Shown in pieces: positions 8,668 through 15,529 of a stretch of 64,000 nucleotides of DNA; the first letter of the stretch is position 1, and each line of letters opens with the position of its first letter. The notes below the pieces were generated by a model. It saw only the letters and a list, made by a program, of their open reading frames with translations, was not told the DNA's origin and did not search any database. The position numbers and the translations under genes are program-made. This DNA is from Arthrobacter sp. MYb23 (GTDB taxonomy: Bacteria > Actinomycetota > Actinomycetes > Actinomycetales > Micrococcaceae). The stretch lies in assembly GCF_002979775.1 (NCBI RefSeq), contig NZ_PCPR01000004.1:62001-126000 (forward strand). The letters run 5' to 3'.

Positions 8668-9570
8668 ATGAATAGTACATCCAATGTGACTTCTGTAACA
8701 GACGTTACGAAAAATCGGGGCATGATTAATCTGCGCGGTCGTGTCCGCGAACATTGGGACAAGCTCTCCAAAGCCGAGAGGACAGTGAGCACGTTCCTCA
8801 CCAACAGCTCTCCCGAGCGACTCCTTTACGCGAGCGCGCAGGAGCTCGGCGCCGAGAGTGGAACCAGCAGTGCAACCGTGGTCCGGACGGTTCAGTCGCT
8901 GGAGTATTCGGGGTTGCAGGAGCTCAAAAGGGACATTGCTACCCCTTTCACGTCAACGGTGGCCCCAGAAGTTCGCATGCAGCAGCGCATCGACCATATG
9001 GGTGCCAGCATCGAAGACATCTGGCACAACGTGTGGTCCGAGGCCATGGACAGGCTGGAACTCGCCTCCAGCGCGGACCCCGCAGAGTCGATCGCTCCCG
9101 CCGTCGAACTTCTCATGAGGGGCTCCACGATTGTCAGCTACGGGGTGGGGGCGTCCGGAATTGCCGCCCTCAACCTGGCGCTGCGTTGTAACAGAATCGG
9201 CAGGCGCGCTCGGTGCATCTCCAGCGACGGATTCCGGCTCGCGGATGATCTGCTCCAACTCGGGAGCCAGGATGTTGTGGTCGTCTTCGCCCCGGGACGA
9301 GTAACGGTGGACGTCGAAGTGCTGCTTAAGCGCGCCCGCTCGGTTGGTGCGTCCATCGTCTTGCTAACGGATGAACCCGAGTCGGCGTTGCACGACCTGG
9401 CTGACGCTGTGATCCTCGCCCCGCACACGCCGACAGGCATGACTACGGAGGCGCTGCCGTCGATCGTGCTGAGCGACGTCCTGGTCCAGGCGCTGGTCTC
9501 CGTGGATCACGAGCAGGCCGTGGAATCGTCGCACCAGCTCACGGCATTGCGGGAGCAGCTGGGGTACTGA
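8668..9570 (+). CDS. MurR/RpiR-family transcriptional regulator
   Basis: A DNA-binding repressor or activator of about 300 residues. It has an N-terminal HTH_6 domain (LSKAERTVSTFLTN through SATVVRTVQSLEYSGLQELK) and a C-terminal SIS domain (about 130-265) that senses a phosphorylated or amino-sugar-like ligand in known relatives. It is divergent from the C45/ABC operon and is its probable regulator. The start is uncertain: the ATG at 8668 has a distant GAGGG, but the first 18 residues are low-complexity Ser/Thr/Val/Asn and contain a DNA palindrome, so the ATG at 8722 (MINLRGRV) may be the true start. Confidence 0.88.
   Translation: MNSTSNVTSVTDVTKNRGMINLRGRVREHWDKLSKAERTVSTFLTNSSPERLLYASAQELGAESGTSSATVVRTVQSLEYSGLQELKRDIATPFTSTVAPEVRMQQRIDHMGASIEDIWHNVWSEAMDRLELASSADPAESIAPAVELLMRGSTIVSYGVGASGIAALNLALRCNRIGRRARCISSDGFRLADDLLQLGSQDVVVVFAPGRVTVDVEVLLKRARSVGASIVLLTDEPESALHDLADAVILAPHTPTGMTTEALPSIVLSDVLVQALVSVDHEQAVESSHQLTALREQLGY
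8695..8708. promoter_or_regulatory. Candidate RpiR operator palindrome
   Basis: Perfect inverted repeat GTAAC-AGAC-GTTAC. A further GTTAC lies at about 8643-8647 in the same divergent promoter region. It sits between the two alternative starts of the RpiR gene and about 120 bases upstream of the C45 operon start, a position suited to autoregulation and operon control. The assignment is by position and symmetry only. Confidence 0.45.
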
Positions 9571-9576
9571 CGTCTT

Positions 9577-9957
9577 TCACGACAGGGAAGATTTTGCTTC
9601 AGCGGCAATAACCAATTTCGAGGCCCACTCAATGCACTTGCTGGACTTGGCCCGGGTGAGACTCGAAACGTTATACCCGGCCTTTGTCTTCTCACCCAAG
9701 AGGCGAGCAAGAATGGCATTTTCGCCCCCTGCTTCCTTCAGCACCTTTATAGCATCAGCATGATTGTCTGACTTGGAGTGACGACCGAGCGCCAGCAAGC
9801 AAAATGCGTCGGCTGCTGCTATGCCTGCATGGATCGCCAAAGTAGCAATGACGTCCGCATAGGTTTCTCCGGAATTTAGCGTGTTGATCGTATCGGCCGC
9901 CTCGAGGAAGGCTTGCGAATCCTCTAGTCGCGCACTCGCATCGGACCTCGCCGTCAT
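9577..9957 (-). CDS. HEPN-domain protein, probable toxin of an MNT-HEPN pair
   Basis: A small alpha-helical protein of 126 residues. It carries an R-x6-H pattern (Arg59 ... His66), matching the Rx4-6H catalytic motif of HEPN ribonuclease toxins. The helix pattern and its position directly behind a minimal nucleotidyltransferase identify the pair. His66 is followed by Ala-Asp, so the Tyr of the RX4HXY form, which the partner modifies in characterised systems, is absent at that place; Tyr95 is a possible alternative. The ATG overlaps the stop of the upstream gene by one base (TAATG). RNase activity is inferred from the family. Confidence 0.72.
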   Translation of the reverse strand: MTARSDASARLEDSQAFLEAADTINTLNSGETYADVIATLAIHAGIAAADAFCLLALGRHSKSDNHADAIKVLKEAGGENAILARLLGEKTKAGYNVSSLTRAKSSKCIEWASKLVIAAEAKSSLS

Positions 9958-10568
9958 TAGGCAGCCGCCGCATCAGGCAGGCGGCGCGACAACCAATGAC
10001 GGTCACCGTGAACGTGGACGCCTTCCCTCAAAATCGAGTCGAATATCGGCGCCGCCCGCACTTCGGCCGCTTCGTAAATCATCGGACGAACGTCATTACC
10101 GGTGAGGCGGTAGACGTCCAAGGCCAGGTTTCCAATTTGCTCATATAGCTCATCGCCAGCTCCGTCATCAATGATGAACAGCAAGTCGATATCAGAGTCA
10201 TTGCGCATGTCTCCGCGTGCCGCTGAACCAAAAAGGGTTACCTGCAACGGCTCCTCGTGCCATTTAGCTATTGCGCGGGAAATAAAACGCGTGAATCGTT
10301 CTCTGCCCTGGGACGCCTCAGCAATGACGCCAGCAAGCATGTGGGATAAATTCAGGGCGTACTCGATCCGATTTCCTACCCTGATACCCAGAACTATGCC
10401 GCTCTCCTCGAGGCGCTCCAAGCATCGCCTGGTGCCAGACACCGAGGCCTTGATGCCACGCTCCCGAACCAGACGCCCGGGCGTGCTCGGGCGACCGTTC
10501 GCCAACGCCATGAGGACATCGGCTTCAAGCGTCGGACAAATCGCTCTCAACGGGTTCTGTAATTGCAT
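9957..10568 (-). CDS. MNT-type nucleotidyltransferase with N-terminal winged HTH, probable antitoxin
   Basis: 203 residues in two parts. Residues 1 to about 75 look like a winged helix-turn-helix (LVRERGIKASVSGTRRCLERLEESG then a hydrophobic wing). The rest is a polymerase-beta-like nucleotidyltransferase with GSAARGD at 114-120, the metal-binding pair Asp126/Asp128 in SDIDLLF, and a third candidate Asp159. In known MNT-HEPN systems this protein neutralises the toxin by adding AMP to it. The DNA-binding domain suggests it also autoregulates the operon. An AGGAGG site precedes the ATG. The locus looks AT-richer than its neighbours, consistent with transfer. Confidence 0.78.
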   Translation of the reverse strand: MQLQNPLRAICPTLEADVLMALANGRPSTPGRLVRERGIKASVSGTRRCLERLEESGIVLGIRVGNRIEYALNLSHMLAGVIAEASQGRERFTRFISRAIAKWHEEPLQVTLFGSAARGDMRNDSDIDLLFIIDDGAGDELYEQIGNLALDVYRLTGNDVRPMIYEAAEVRAAPIFDSILREGVHVHGDRHWLSRRLPDAAAA

Positions 10569-10577
10569 CAGGGCCTC

Positions 10578-10605
10578 CTAATCGCTTCTAATTGTACGCG
10601 ATTAG
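10578..10605. promoter_or_regulatory. Inverted repeat upstream of the MNT-HEPN operon
   Basis: Perfect 8-base arms CTAATCGC (10578-10585) and GCGATTAG (10598-10605) separated by 12 bases, immediately upstream of the nucleotidyltransferase start and touching its ribosome site. Position and symmetry suggest an operator for the winged-HTH domain of that protein. Confidence 0.5.
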
Positions 10606-10612
10606 CGGAATG

Positions 10613-11413
10613 TCAGCTTGGTGTCTTCTTCCATTCCTCGACCCGATCCAACCACTCACCAAGGAGGGCCGCCGTTAGCTGCGGTTGATCCAGGTGCGCG
10701 TTATGGCCGGCGTGGTCCAAGACTGCAACCGTGGCCCGCGGATAACTGCCAGCCAGATCCATCTGATCCTGATAACCCACCACATGGTCCTGGCGCCCGG
10801 CCACGATGAGGGCGGGCCCCTGATAAGTCTCAAAGCGAGCTTCCGGCTCAGTAGTGAGCGCGTAGTTGTTGGAGATCCGAACTGTGGCAACCTGATCAAA
10901 CGCCCTCAAGCCCGGCAAGGCGGCTTCGCGGAATCGCAACCAATTCTGGCTGGATTGGACCACGGCCATCTCCTCGTAGTCGGATCTGCCCTCCGGGCTC
11001 AGGGTCGCCATCAGCTCAGGATCTGAACGCAGGACAGTCTTGGCGGGCAGAGTTCGCGCCTCGTGATCCGCAACGACCACCGGGCAAAGGAGCGCCAGAG
11101 CCAGTACCTGTTCCCCGAATTCGGCCGCCAGGTGGCGGGCGATCATGCCTCCGAAGGAGTTACCGAGGACCGCGAACCTTTCGTCGCCGAAGGTCCTCCG
11201 GGCAAAGGAAACGACCGCGTCAGCGACGGCGTCGGCACTGTCGATCTCCGGACCTGCCGGGGACTGGCCCATACCCGGCAAATCAAGGTACACCCGCCGC
11301 CATTCACCATTCGCGGCGAGCGCTGGGTCGAGCCCAAGCAGCACATGATGATCGACGCAAAAGCCATGGATGATCAGTATCGGGGTCCCTGCCCCGTGCT
11401 CAACAAAATGCAC
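10613..11413 (-). CDS. Alpha/beta-fold hydrolase
   Basis: A 266-residue hydrolase with a full catalytic triad: nucleophile Ser86 in GNSFGG, acid Asp209 in GRQDHVVG, and base His237 in DHAGHNAHLDQP. An HGF oxyanion-hole motif lies at 16-18. No signal peptide is present, so it is probably cytoplasmic. The general layout fits esterases, C-C bond hydrolases and haloperoxidase-like enzymes; the substrate cannot be assigned. It is transcribed in the same direction as the downstream MNT-HEPN pair, but the palindrome and ribosome site of that pair lie between them. Confidence 0.85.
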   Translation of the reverse strand: MHFVEHGAGTPILIIHGFCVDHHVLLGLDPALAANGEWRRVYLDLPGMGQSPAGPEIDSADAVADAVVSFARRTFGDERFAVLGNSFGGMIARHLAAEFGEQVLALALLCPVVVADHEARTLPAKTVLRSDPELMATLSPEGRSDYEEMAVVQSSQNWLRFREAALPGLRAFDQVATVRISNNYALTTEPEARFETYQGPALIVAGRQDHVVGYQDQMDLAGSYPRATVAVLDHAGHNAHLDQPQLTAALLGEWLDRVEEWKKTPS

Positions 11414-11550
11414 TTTCGAACGCTAGCACCCAGGGAACACGTACGGTCACCAATCCGCACTAACCGAGAGCCCGTTCATGACTCCTGAGTCGTCGGTTGG
11501 GACGAGGGAACTGTTGGACGAGGCTCGCCTGCAGATGCGTCTCCGCTGCC

Positions 11551-11763
11551 CTAGCGATCCTCAGCCTCCCACCGCAGCAGATCCCCTGGCTGGCACTCCA
11601 ACACCTCGCAGAGTGCTTCCAAAGTAGTGAATCGGACCGCCTTGGCCCGCCCATTCTTCAAAACAGCCAAGTTGGCCGGCGTGATGCCTACCCTCTCAGC
11701 AAGCACTCCTACAGGCATTTTGCGCTTGGCCAGCATGACGTCAATGTCCACGATGATGGGCAT
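11551..11763 (-). CDS. Small XRE/Cro-type HTH regulator (YozG-like)
   Basis: A 70-residue DNA-binding protein, almost entirely a helix-turn-helix domain (VGVLAERVGITPANLAVLKNG, then a short wing and LEALCEVLECQPGDLL). This size and sequence type is typically encoded directly after a DUF2975 membrane protein, as here. The ATG overlaps the upstream stop by one base (TAATG), so the two are co-translated. Probable autoregulator of the pair. Confidence 0.85.
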   Translation of the reverse strand: MPIIVDIDVMLAKRKMPVGVLAERVGITPANLAVLKNGRAKAVRFTTLEALCEVLECQPGDLLRWEAEDR

Positions 11764-12254
11764 TAGATCACCTCGTCCAGCTCGGCCCGCAGGTCAGCGG
11801 CTTCGACGTCCCGCGCCACGGCCTGGGCGAGGAGGGTTCGCATCACCAGCACAACCAGCGCCACTCCCCCGATCATCAACGCCGCCCCACAGATCAGCAG
11901 CACGGCTCCTGGGGCAATCTCGCCGGGCGCCAGGATCACTGCGATGCCAAACATCAGTACCGCCGCGAAAGCGATGGCTCCGAAGACGATGTCCACGAAC
12001 CGGAAAGCCCCGTTGGAGAACACGGTCCCGCGGCGCACCATCGTCAGCAATCGCCACACGCAGACCGTTACCACTTGGACACACAGAATCCCCAGGACCA
12101 CAATCGCGAGCAGGGCAATACGAGGGCCGTCGGGGGCCCCGGCCTCAACCAGGTCGGCCGAGAGCAGCGGGACCATCCGTACCTGCACAAACAACGAACC
12201 GGCCAGCACCATCGCGATTACTATCCGCAGCGCGAGGATTGTCAGCTTTCCCAT
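11763..12254 (-). CDS. DUF2975-family membrane protein
   Basis: An integral membrane protein of 163 residues with four hydrophobic segments (about 5-25, 45-67, 88-108 and 115-140) and a charged C-terminus. The family is of unknown function and is commonly paired with a small XRE regulator. A strong AAAGGAG ribosome site precedes the ATG. The two-gene unit may be a membrane-linked signalling pair, but this is not established. Confidence 0.8.
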   Translation of the reverse strand: MGKLTILALRIVIAMVLAGSLFVQVRMVPLLSADLVEAGAPDGPRIALLAIVVLGILCVQVVTVCVWRLLTMVRRGTVFSNGAFRFVDIVFGAIAFAAVLMFGIAVILAPGEIAPGAVLLICGAALMIGGVALVVLVMRTLLAQAVARDVEAADLRAELDEVI

Positions 12255-12264
12255 GAGACTCCTT

Positions 12265-12300
12265 TATCGAACAACAACCTGATTCTATCGTTATTCGATA
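12265..12300. promoter_or_regulatory. TATCG repeat cluster, candidate XRE operator
   Basis: Upstream of the DUF2975-XRE unit lie TATCGA (12265-12270) and the inverted repeat TATCG-TTATT-CGATA (12286-12300). This AT-rich promoter region is shared with the divergent DJ-1 gene. An operator for the small XRE protein is inferred from position only. Confidence 0.4.
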
Positions 12301-12444
12301 CTTAAGCAACATGCAGCAAGCTCTCAGAATTAGTCAGCTTGCTTACTAAAGCCTCTTTCCTTAGGCTGGAACAGGTCAGACAAACAACTCTCACAGCGGC
12401 GGTCCACGCCCAAAAAGCATTCCACTGCGCAACGAGGAGGAACA

Positions 12445-13011
12445 ATGTCAGAACACAACATCGCAGGCAAGAAGGTCGCATTCCTGTTGACGGACGGCGT
12501 GGAGCAGGTGGAGCTCACCAGCCCATGGCAGGCCGTCAAGGACGCGGGCGGCGAGCCAACGCTCGTGGCCCCCTCCAAGGGAAAGCTCCAAGGCTTCAAT
12601 GGCGAGGAGAAGGGTGACACCTTCGACGTCGATCTTGCCGTGGCCGACGCCAACGCCTCCGATTTCGACGCGCTGGTCCTCCCGGGCGGCGTCGTCAACG
12701 CGGACAACCTCCGTGTGGATAAGGATGCCCAGAACTTCACGCGCGCGTTCTTCGAACAGCACAAGCCGGTTGCATCCATCTGCCACGGTCCGTGGATTTT
12801 CATCGACGCCGGCGTCATCAAGGGCCGCAACGTCACCTCGTTCCACACGCTCCAGTCGGACCTGAAGAATGCAGGCGCCAATTGGACTGATGAAGAAGTG
12901 GTGTGCGACCAAGGCTTGGTCACCAGCCGCAACCCGGACGACCTCCCCGCCTTCAACAGCAAGCTTGTGGAGGAAATCTCCGAGGGCCAGCACGCAGGCC
13001 AGACCGCCTAG
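12445..13011 (+). CDS. DJ-1/PfpI-family protein (YhbO-like)
   Basis: 188 residues of the DJ-1/PfpI glutamine-amidotransferase-like fold. The nucleophile elbow is SICHGPW with Cys113, and Glu20 in DGVEQVEL is the usual partner acid. Relatives act as stress-protective deglycases, chaperones or proteases; the biochemical activity of this branch is disputed. A GAGGAGGAACA ribosome site precedes the ATG. The gene stands alone and ends before a 20-bp perfect hairpin. Confidence 0.9.
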   Translation: MSEHNIAGKKVAFLLTDGVEQVELTSPWQAVKDAGGEPTLVAPSKGKLQGFNGEEKGDTFDVDLAVADANASDFDALVLPGGVVNADNLRVDKDAQNFTRAFFEQHKPVASICHGPWIFIDAGVIKGRNVTSFHTLQSDLKNAGANWTDEEVVCDQGLVTSRNPDDLPAFNSKLVEEISEGQHAGQTA

Positions 13012-13032
13012 CGGTCACCCACCCACATACGG

Positions 13033-13079
13033 CAAGTGCCGCCGTCGTACTTTTACAAGAAGTACGACGGCGGCACTTG
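13033..13079. terminator. Perfect 20-bp inverted repeat between convergent genes
   Basis: Arms at 13033-13052 and 13060-13079 are perfectly complementary over 20 bases, with a 7-base loop TTACAAG. It lies between the DJ-1 gene and the convergent small secreted-protein gene. There is no long U tract, so it may be a bidirectional terminator-like hairpin or a REP-like repeat unit; the length of the perfect stem is unusual for a simple terminator. Confidence 0.5.
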
Positions 13080-13111
13080 GCGTTTCGTGGCTTGAAGGCT
13101 TGGTAGCGAGA

Positions 13112-13360
13112 CTATCCACGCACAGTAACGGAGAACTTCCACACGACTTTCCCGGTGTCGGTCATGATGAAGCACTGGCTTGCGCGGGTCCAGGAGGAGT
13201 TCATGGTGAGGCGCTTCGTGTTGCACGAGGACTGTGAGCTGAAGTCTGTCGGGTACAGGTAGGTGTAGCCCGCAGCCTGCGCGGGCGCCGCAACCGCGAG
13301 GCCTCCGGCGGCAAGTGCGATCGCTGCTGCGACACGGGCAATGGTTTTTTGATGCTTCAT
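13112..13360 (-). CDS. Small secreted protein of unknown function
   Basis: An 82-residue protein with a clear Sec signal peptide: a basic start MKHQKTIAR, a hydrophobic Ala-rich core, and an AQAA-type cleavage site near residue 30. The mature part of about 52 residues has two Cys residues (46 and 63) that could form one disulfide. The start at 13360 has a GGAGAG ribosome site. It resembles many short actinobacterial exported proteins without known function. Confidence 0.7.
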   Translation of the reverse strand: MKHQKTIARVAAAIALAAGGLAVAAPAQAAGYTYLYPTDFSSQSSCNTKRLTMNSSWTRASQCFIMTDTGKVVWKFSVTVRG

Positions 13361-13552
13361 GGTCTCTCCCCACATAGGCCTGAACGAATATGGCCAAACT
13401 ATCAGCGCAGACAAGGGGCCAAAATGGGCAGGTGTGCCCATGATGGCAGCCGGGCGCCCTCCCCGCAGCAAGGGCGGCATCTCCGCCGTCGTAATGTTGC
13501 GCAGGTCACACTCGACGCATACGCTGGGGGACGCTGCAGCGTGGCAGCAAGG

Positions 13553-13879
13553 ATGAAAGGCAGTACATTGGCCAGCGACAAGCTCTCCGTAGTTGTTCGC
13601 GTCGACGTTGACGGCGAACAGATCCAGATCGCAGCAACAGGTCGAGTGACCACCTCGAGCCTCCAGGGGCTTTACCCGGTGGTCCAACGCACCAAGAGTT
13701 TGGGCGGCGGGCTCGGCGTTGAGATGGACCTTTCCCAAGCGACCATTGACCCGGACGCACTGGAACAACTGCGGGGCTACGCCGCACTCCACGCTGTTCC
13801 GGTACGCCTCGCGGCAGACTTCAGCAACGTGACTGCACTTCCATCCCGGGGCCTCCAGACCGCCAGCCGCGCCGCCTAA
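13553..13879 (+). CDS. Hypothetical protein, possibly STAS-like
   Basis: A short protein of about 108 residues. The alternation of beta strands and helices (VVVRVDVDGEQIQIAATGRV, a central helix, GVEMDLSQATIDPDALEQL, VRLAADFSNV) resembles a STAS/anti-sigma-antagonist domain, but the usual phospho-Ser/Thr motif is not clear. The start is uncertain: the ATG at 13553 has a badly spaced site, whereas the in-frame TTG at 13568 follows GAAAGG. No partner kinase or sigma factor is nearby. Confidence 0.45.
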   Translation: MKGSTLASDKLSVVVRVDVDGEQIQIAATGRVTTSSLQGLYPVVQRTKSLGGGLGVEMDLSQATIDPDALEQLRGYAALHAVPVRLAADFSNVTALPSRGLQTASRAA

Positions 13880-13920
13880 GACCAACAAGTCAAACACCCG
13901 CCGTCCAACAGGAGATCCAC

Positions 13921-14472
13921 ATGCGCAAAGTTACCGCTGGCCTTTTCCACTCAGTGGACGGCGTAGTTCAGGACCCGTTCAAGTTCCAGTTCGACAGCTT
14001 CGACGACGAACTCGGTACGGGACTCACCAAGATGATCAATACCGTGGACACCGTGGTGTTGGGCCGTGTCAGCTACCAGGAATGGGCCGGTTATTGGCCG
14101 AATGCGCAGCAAGACGACGACTTTGCAGCATTCATCAACCCGATCGAGAAGTTCGTTGCATCCCGAACCCTCGCCGAGCCCCTTGAATGGGAGAACTCGC
14201 ACCTGATCGAGGGTGATGTTGAGCAGTTCCTCACCGAGCTGAAGTCGCGGGACGGTGGCGAAATCGCGGTCTGCGGCAGCATTTCCCTGGTCCGCCAGCT
14301 GCTGTTCGCGGGCATCCTGGACGAACTCACCCTGATGACGCACCCGGTGGTGGCCGGCAGTGGGCGGCGACTTTTTGAAGACGGCGATCCCCTGCACCGG
14401 CTCGTCCTGGAGAACCAGTACGCCACCAGCAAAGGCAACGTGGTCAGCACGTACAGTCTGCGCAAAGACTGA
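13921..14472 (+). CDS. RibD C-terminal/dihydrofolate-reductase-family protein
   Basis: A 183-residue stand-alone DHFR-like reductase domain. Visible features are an N-terminal strand with SVDGVVQDP, a VVLGRVSYQEWAGYWP segment matching the conserved GRxTYE-type motif, and GGEIAVCGSISLVRQLL followed by HPVVAGSGRRLF. Such proteins are widespread in actinobacteria (YwjB/YyaP type), probably NADPH-dependent, with unknown substrates. It precedes a convergent ArsR-like regulator. Confidence 0.85.
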   Translation: MRKVTAGLFHSVDGVVQDPFKFQFDSFDDELGTGLTKMINTVDTVVLGRVSYQEWAGYWPNAQQDDDFAAFINPIEKFVASRTLAEPLEWENSHLIEGDVEQFLTELKSRDGGEIAVCGSISLVRQLLFAGILDELTLMTHPVVAGSGRRLFEDGDPLHRLVLENQYATSKGNVVSTYSLRKD

Positions 14473-14519
14473 ACGCACGACGGCGCCACCCGCCTGCCGC
14501 CGTCGGGCCGCCTCATTGA

Positions 14520-15473
14520 TCACCCCAGCAGCAACGACGCACCCAATTCGCTCCTGAAGTAGAGCACGCTGCGGCCGTAACGGGTTGAGGTCACGAGTCC
14601 GGCATCTCGGAGCACCCTGAGATGCTGATTCACGGCGGACGTGGTGACGCCGAAACGAAGACCCAACTCGGTGGACGAGGCCGGGGCCGCCAGGGCCGTG
14701 AGCAGGCTGGTCCGGACCTCTCCCAACACGGCCACTATCGCGGCCGGATTCGTGACCCGCTCCGCCTCCCACATGGCACCTTGGCCTCGGGCCGGGTACA
14801 TCAGCAGCGGCGGGTCGCCATGGTTCACGGGAGCAGAAGCCCTGCGGGTGAACATGGTGGGAACAAGGGTCAACCCCAGGCCGTCCGTTTTTTCGGTCCG
14901 CGACGCCGGGTTCTTCAACCTCACGGAAATCACGTGGCCATCGAATTCCACAGCGCCGGACAAGTCGTTCAGCATAGTAAATAGCCCACCCTGCGCAATC
15001 TGCCGGCCGCGGTAGACGATGTCCGCTTCCAGGATGGTTCGCATGCGCAGCCAGTGCGGTGCGAAGCAGGCGCCCCAGAACTCCCGGAGGATTCGGACCA
15101 TTCGCCGGATAGCTGGAGCAGCAGGACCGGAAAAGATCGACGGAACTGCGCCGTGCACCCGGATCAGGTCCCCATGAAATTGGGTGGCCGAAATCTGCTC
15201 CAGTGCCGCAAACTCGTCATCGATCCGGGTGAGTGGGGACTCGGGCCGCGGGTTCAGGAAGTCCGGTGTCCACAATCGGTCATCCACCAGCGCCAGCAAT
15301 CCATCCAGGTCCAAGCGTGAGCGGGCCTCTTCGGACCGACGCAGCCAAGGCAGCTGAAGTGGATACTGACTCGGGTCGCGGATAGCCCTCAGGGAAAGCC
15401 CCAGTTCGCAGAGAGGCGAGATGCCAAAGCGCACGCCGCCCAGATCTGCGTCTGACAATTCGTACCTCAACAT
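14520..15473 (-). CDS. ArsR-type transcriptional regulator with long N-terminal domain
   Basis: A 317-residue regulator. The last 80 or so residues form an ArsR-like winged helix (AAPASSTELGLRFGVTTSAVNQHLRVLRDAGLVTSTRYGRSVLYF). The first 230 residues form a domain seen in actinobacterial regulators of this layout, with unknown ligand. It is divergent from an MFS transporter gene, 56 bases away, which is the likely target. No metal-binding Cys cluster is seen, so metal sensing is unlikely. Confidence 0.8.
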   Translation of the reverse strand: MLRYELSDADLGGVRFGISPLCELGLSLRAIRDPSQYPLQLPWLRRSEEARSRLDLDGLLALVDDRLWTPDFLNPRPESPLTRIDDEFAALEQISATQFHGDLIRVHGAVPSIFSGPAAPAIRRMVRILREFWGACFAPHWLRMRTILEADIVYRGRQIAQGGLFTMLNDLSGAVEFDGHVISVRLKNPASRTEKTDGLGLTLVPTMFTRRASAPVNHGDPPLLMYPARGQGAMWEAERVTNPAAIVAVLGEVRTSLLTALAAPASSTELGLRFGVTTSAVNQHLRVLRDAGLVTSTRYGRSVLYFRSELGASLLLG

Positions 15474-15529
15474 GAAGCACTACGCTACATCAATACCAAC
15501 CGCTGGCAGGGGATGGCAGAACTGCAGGT

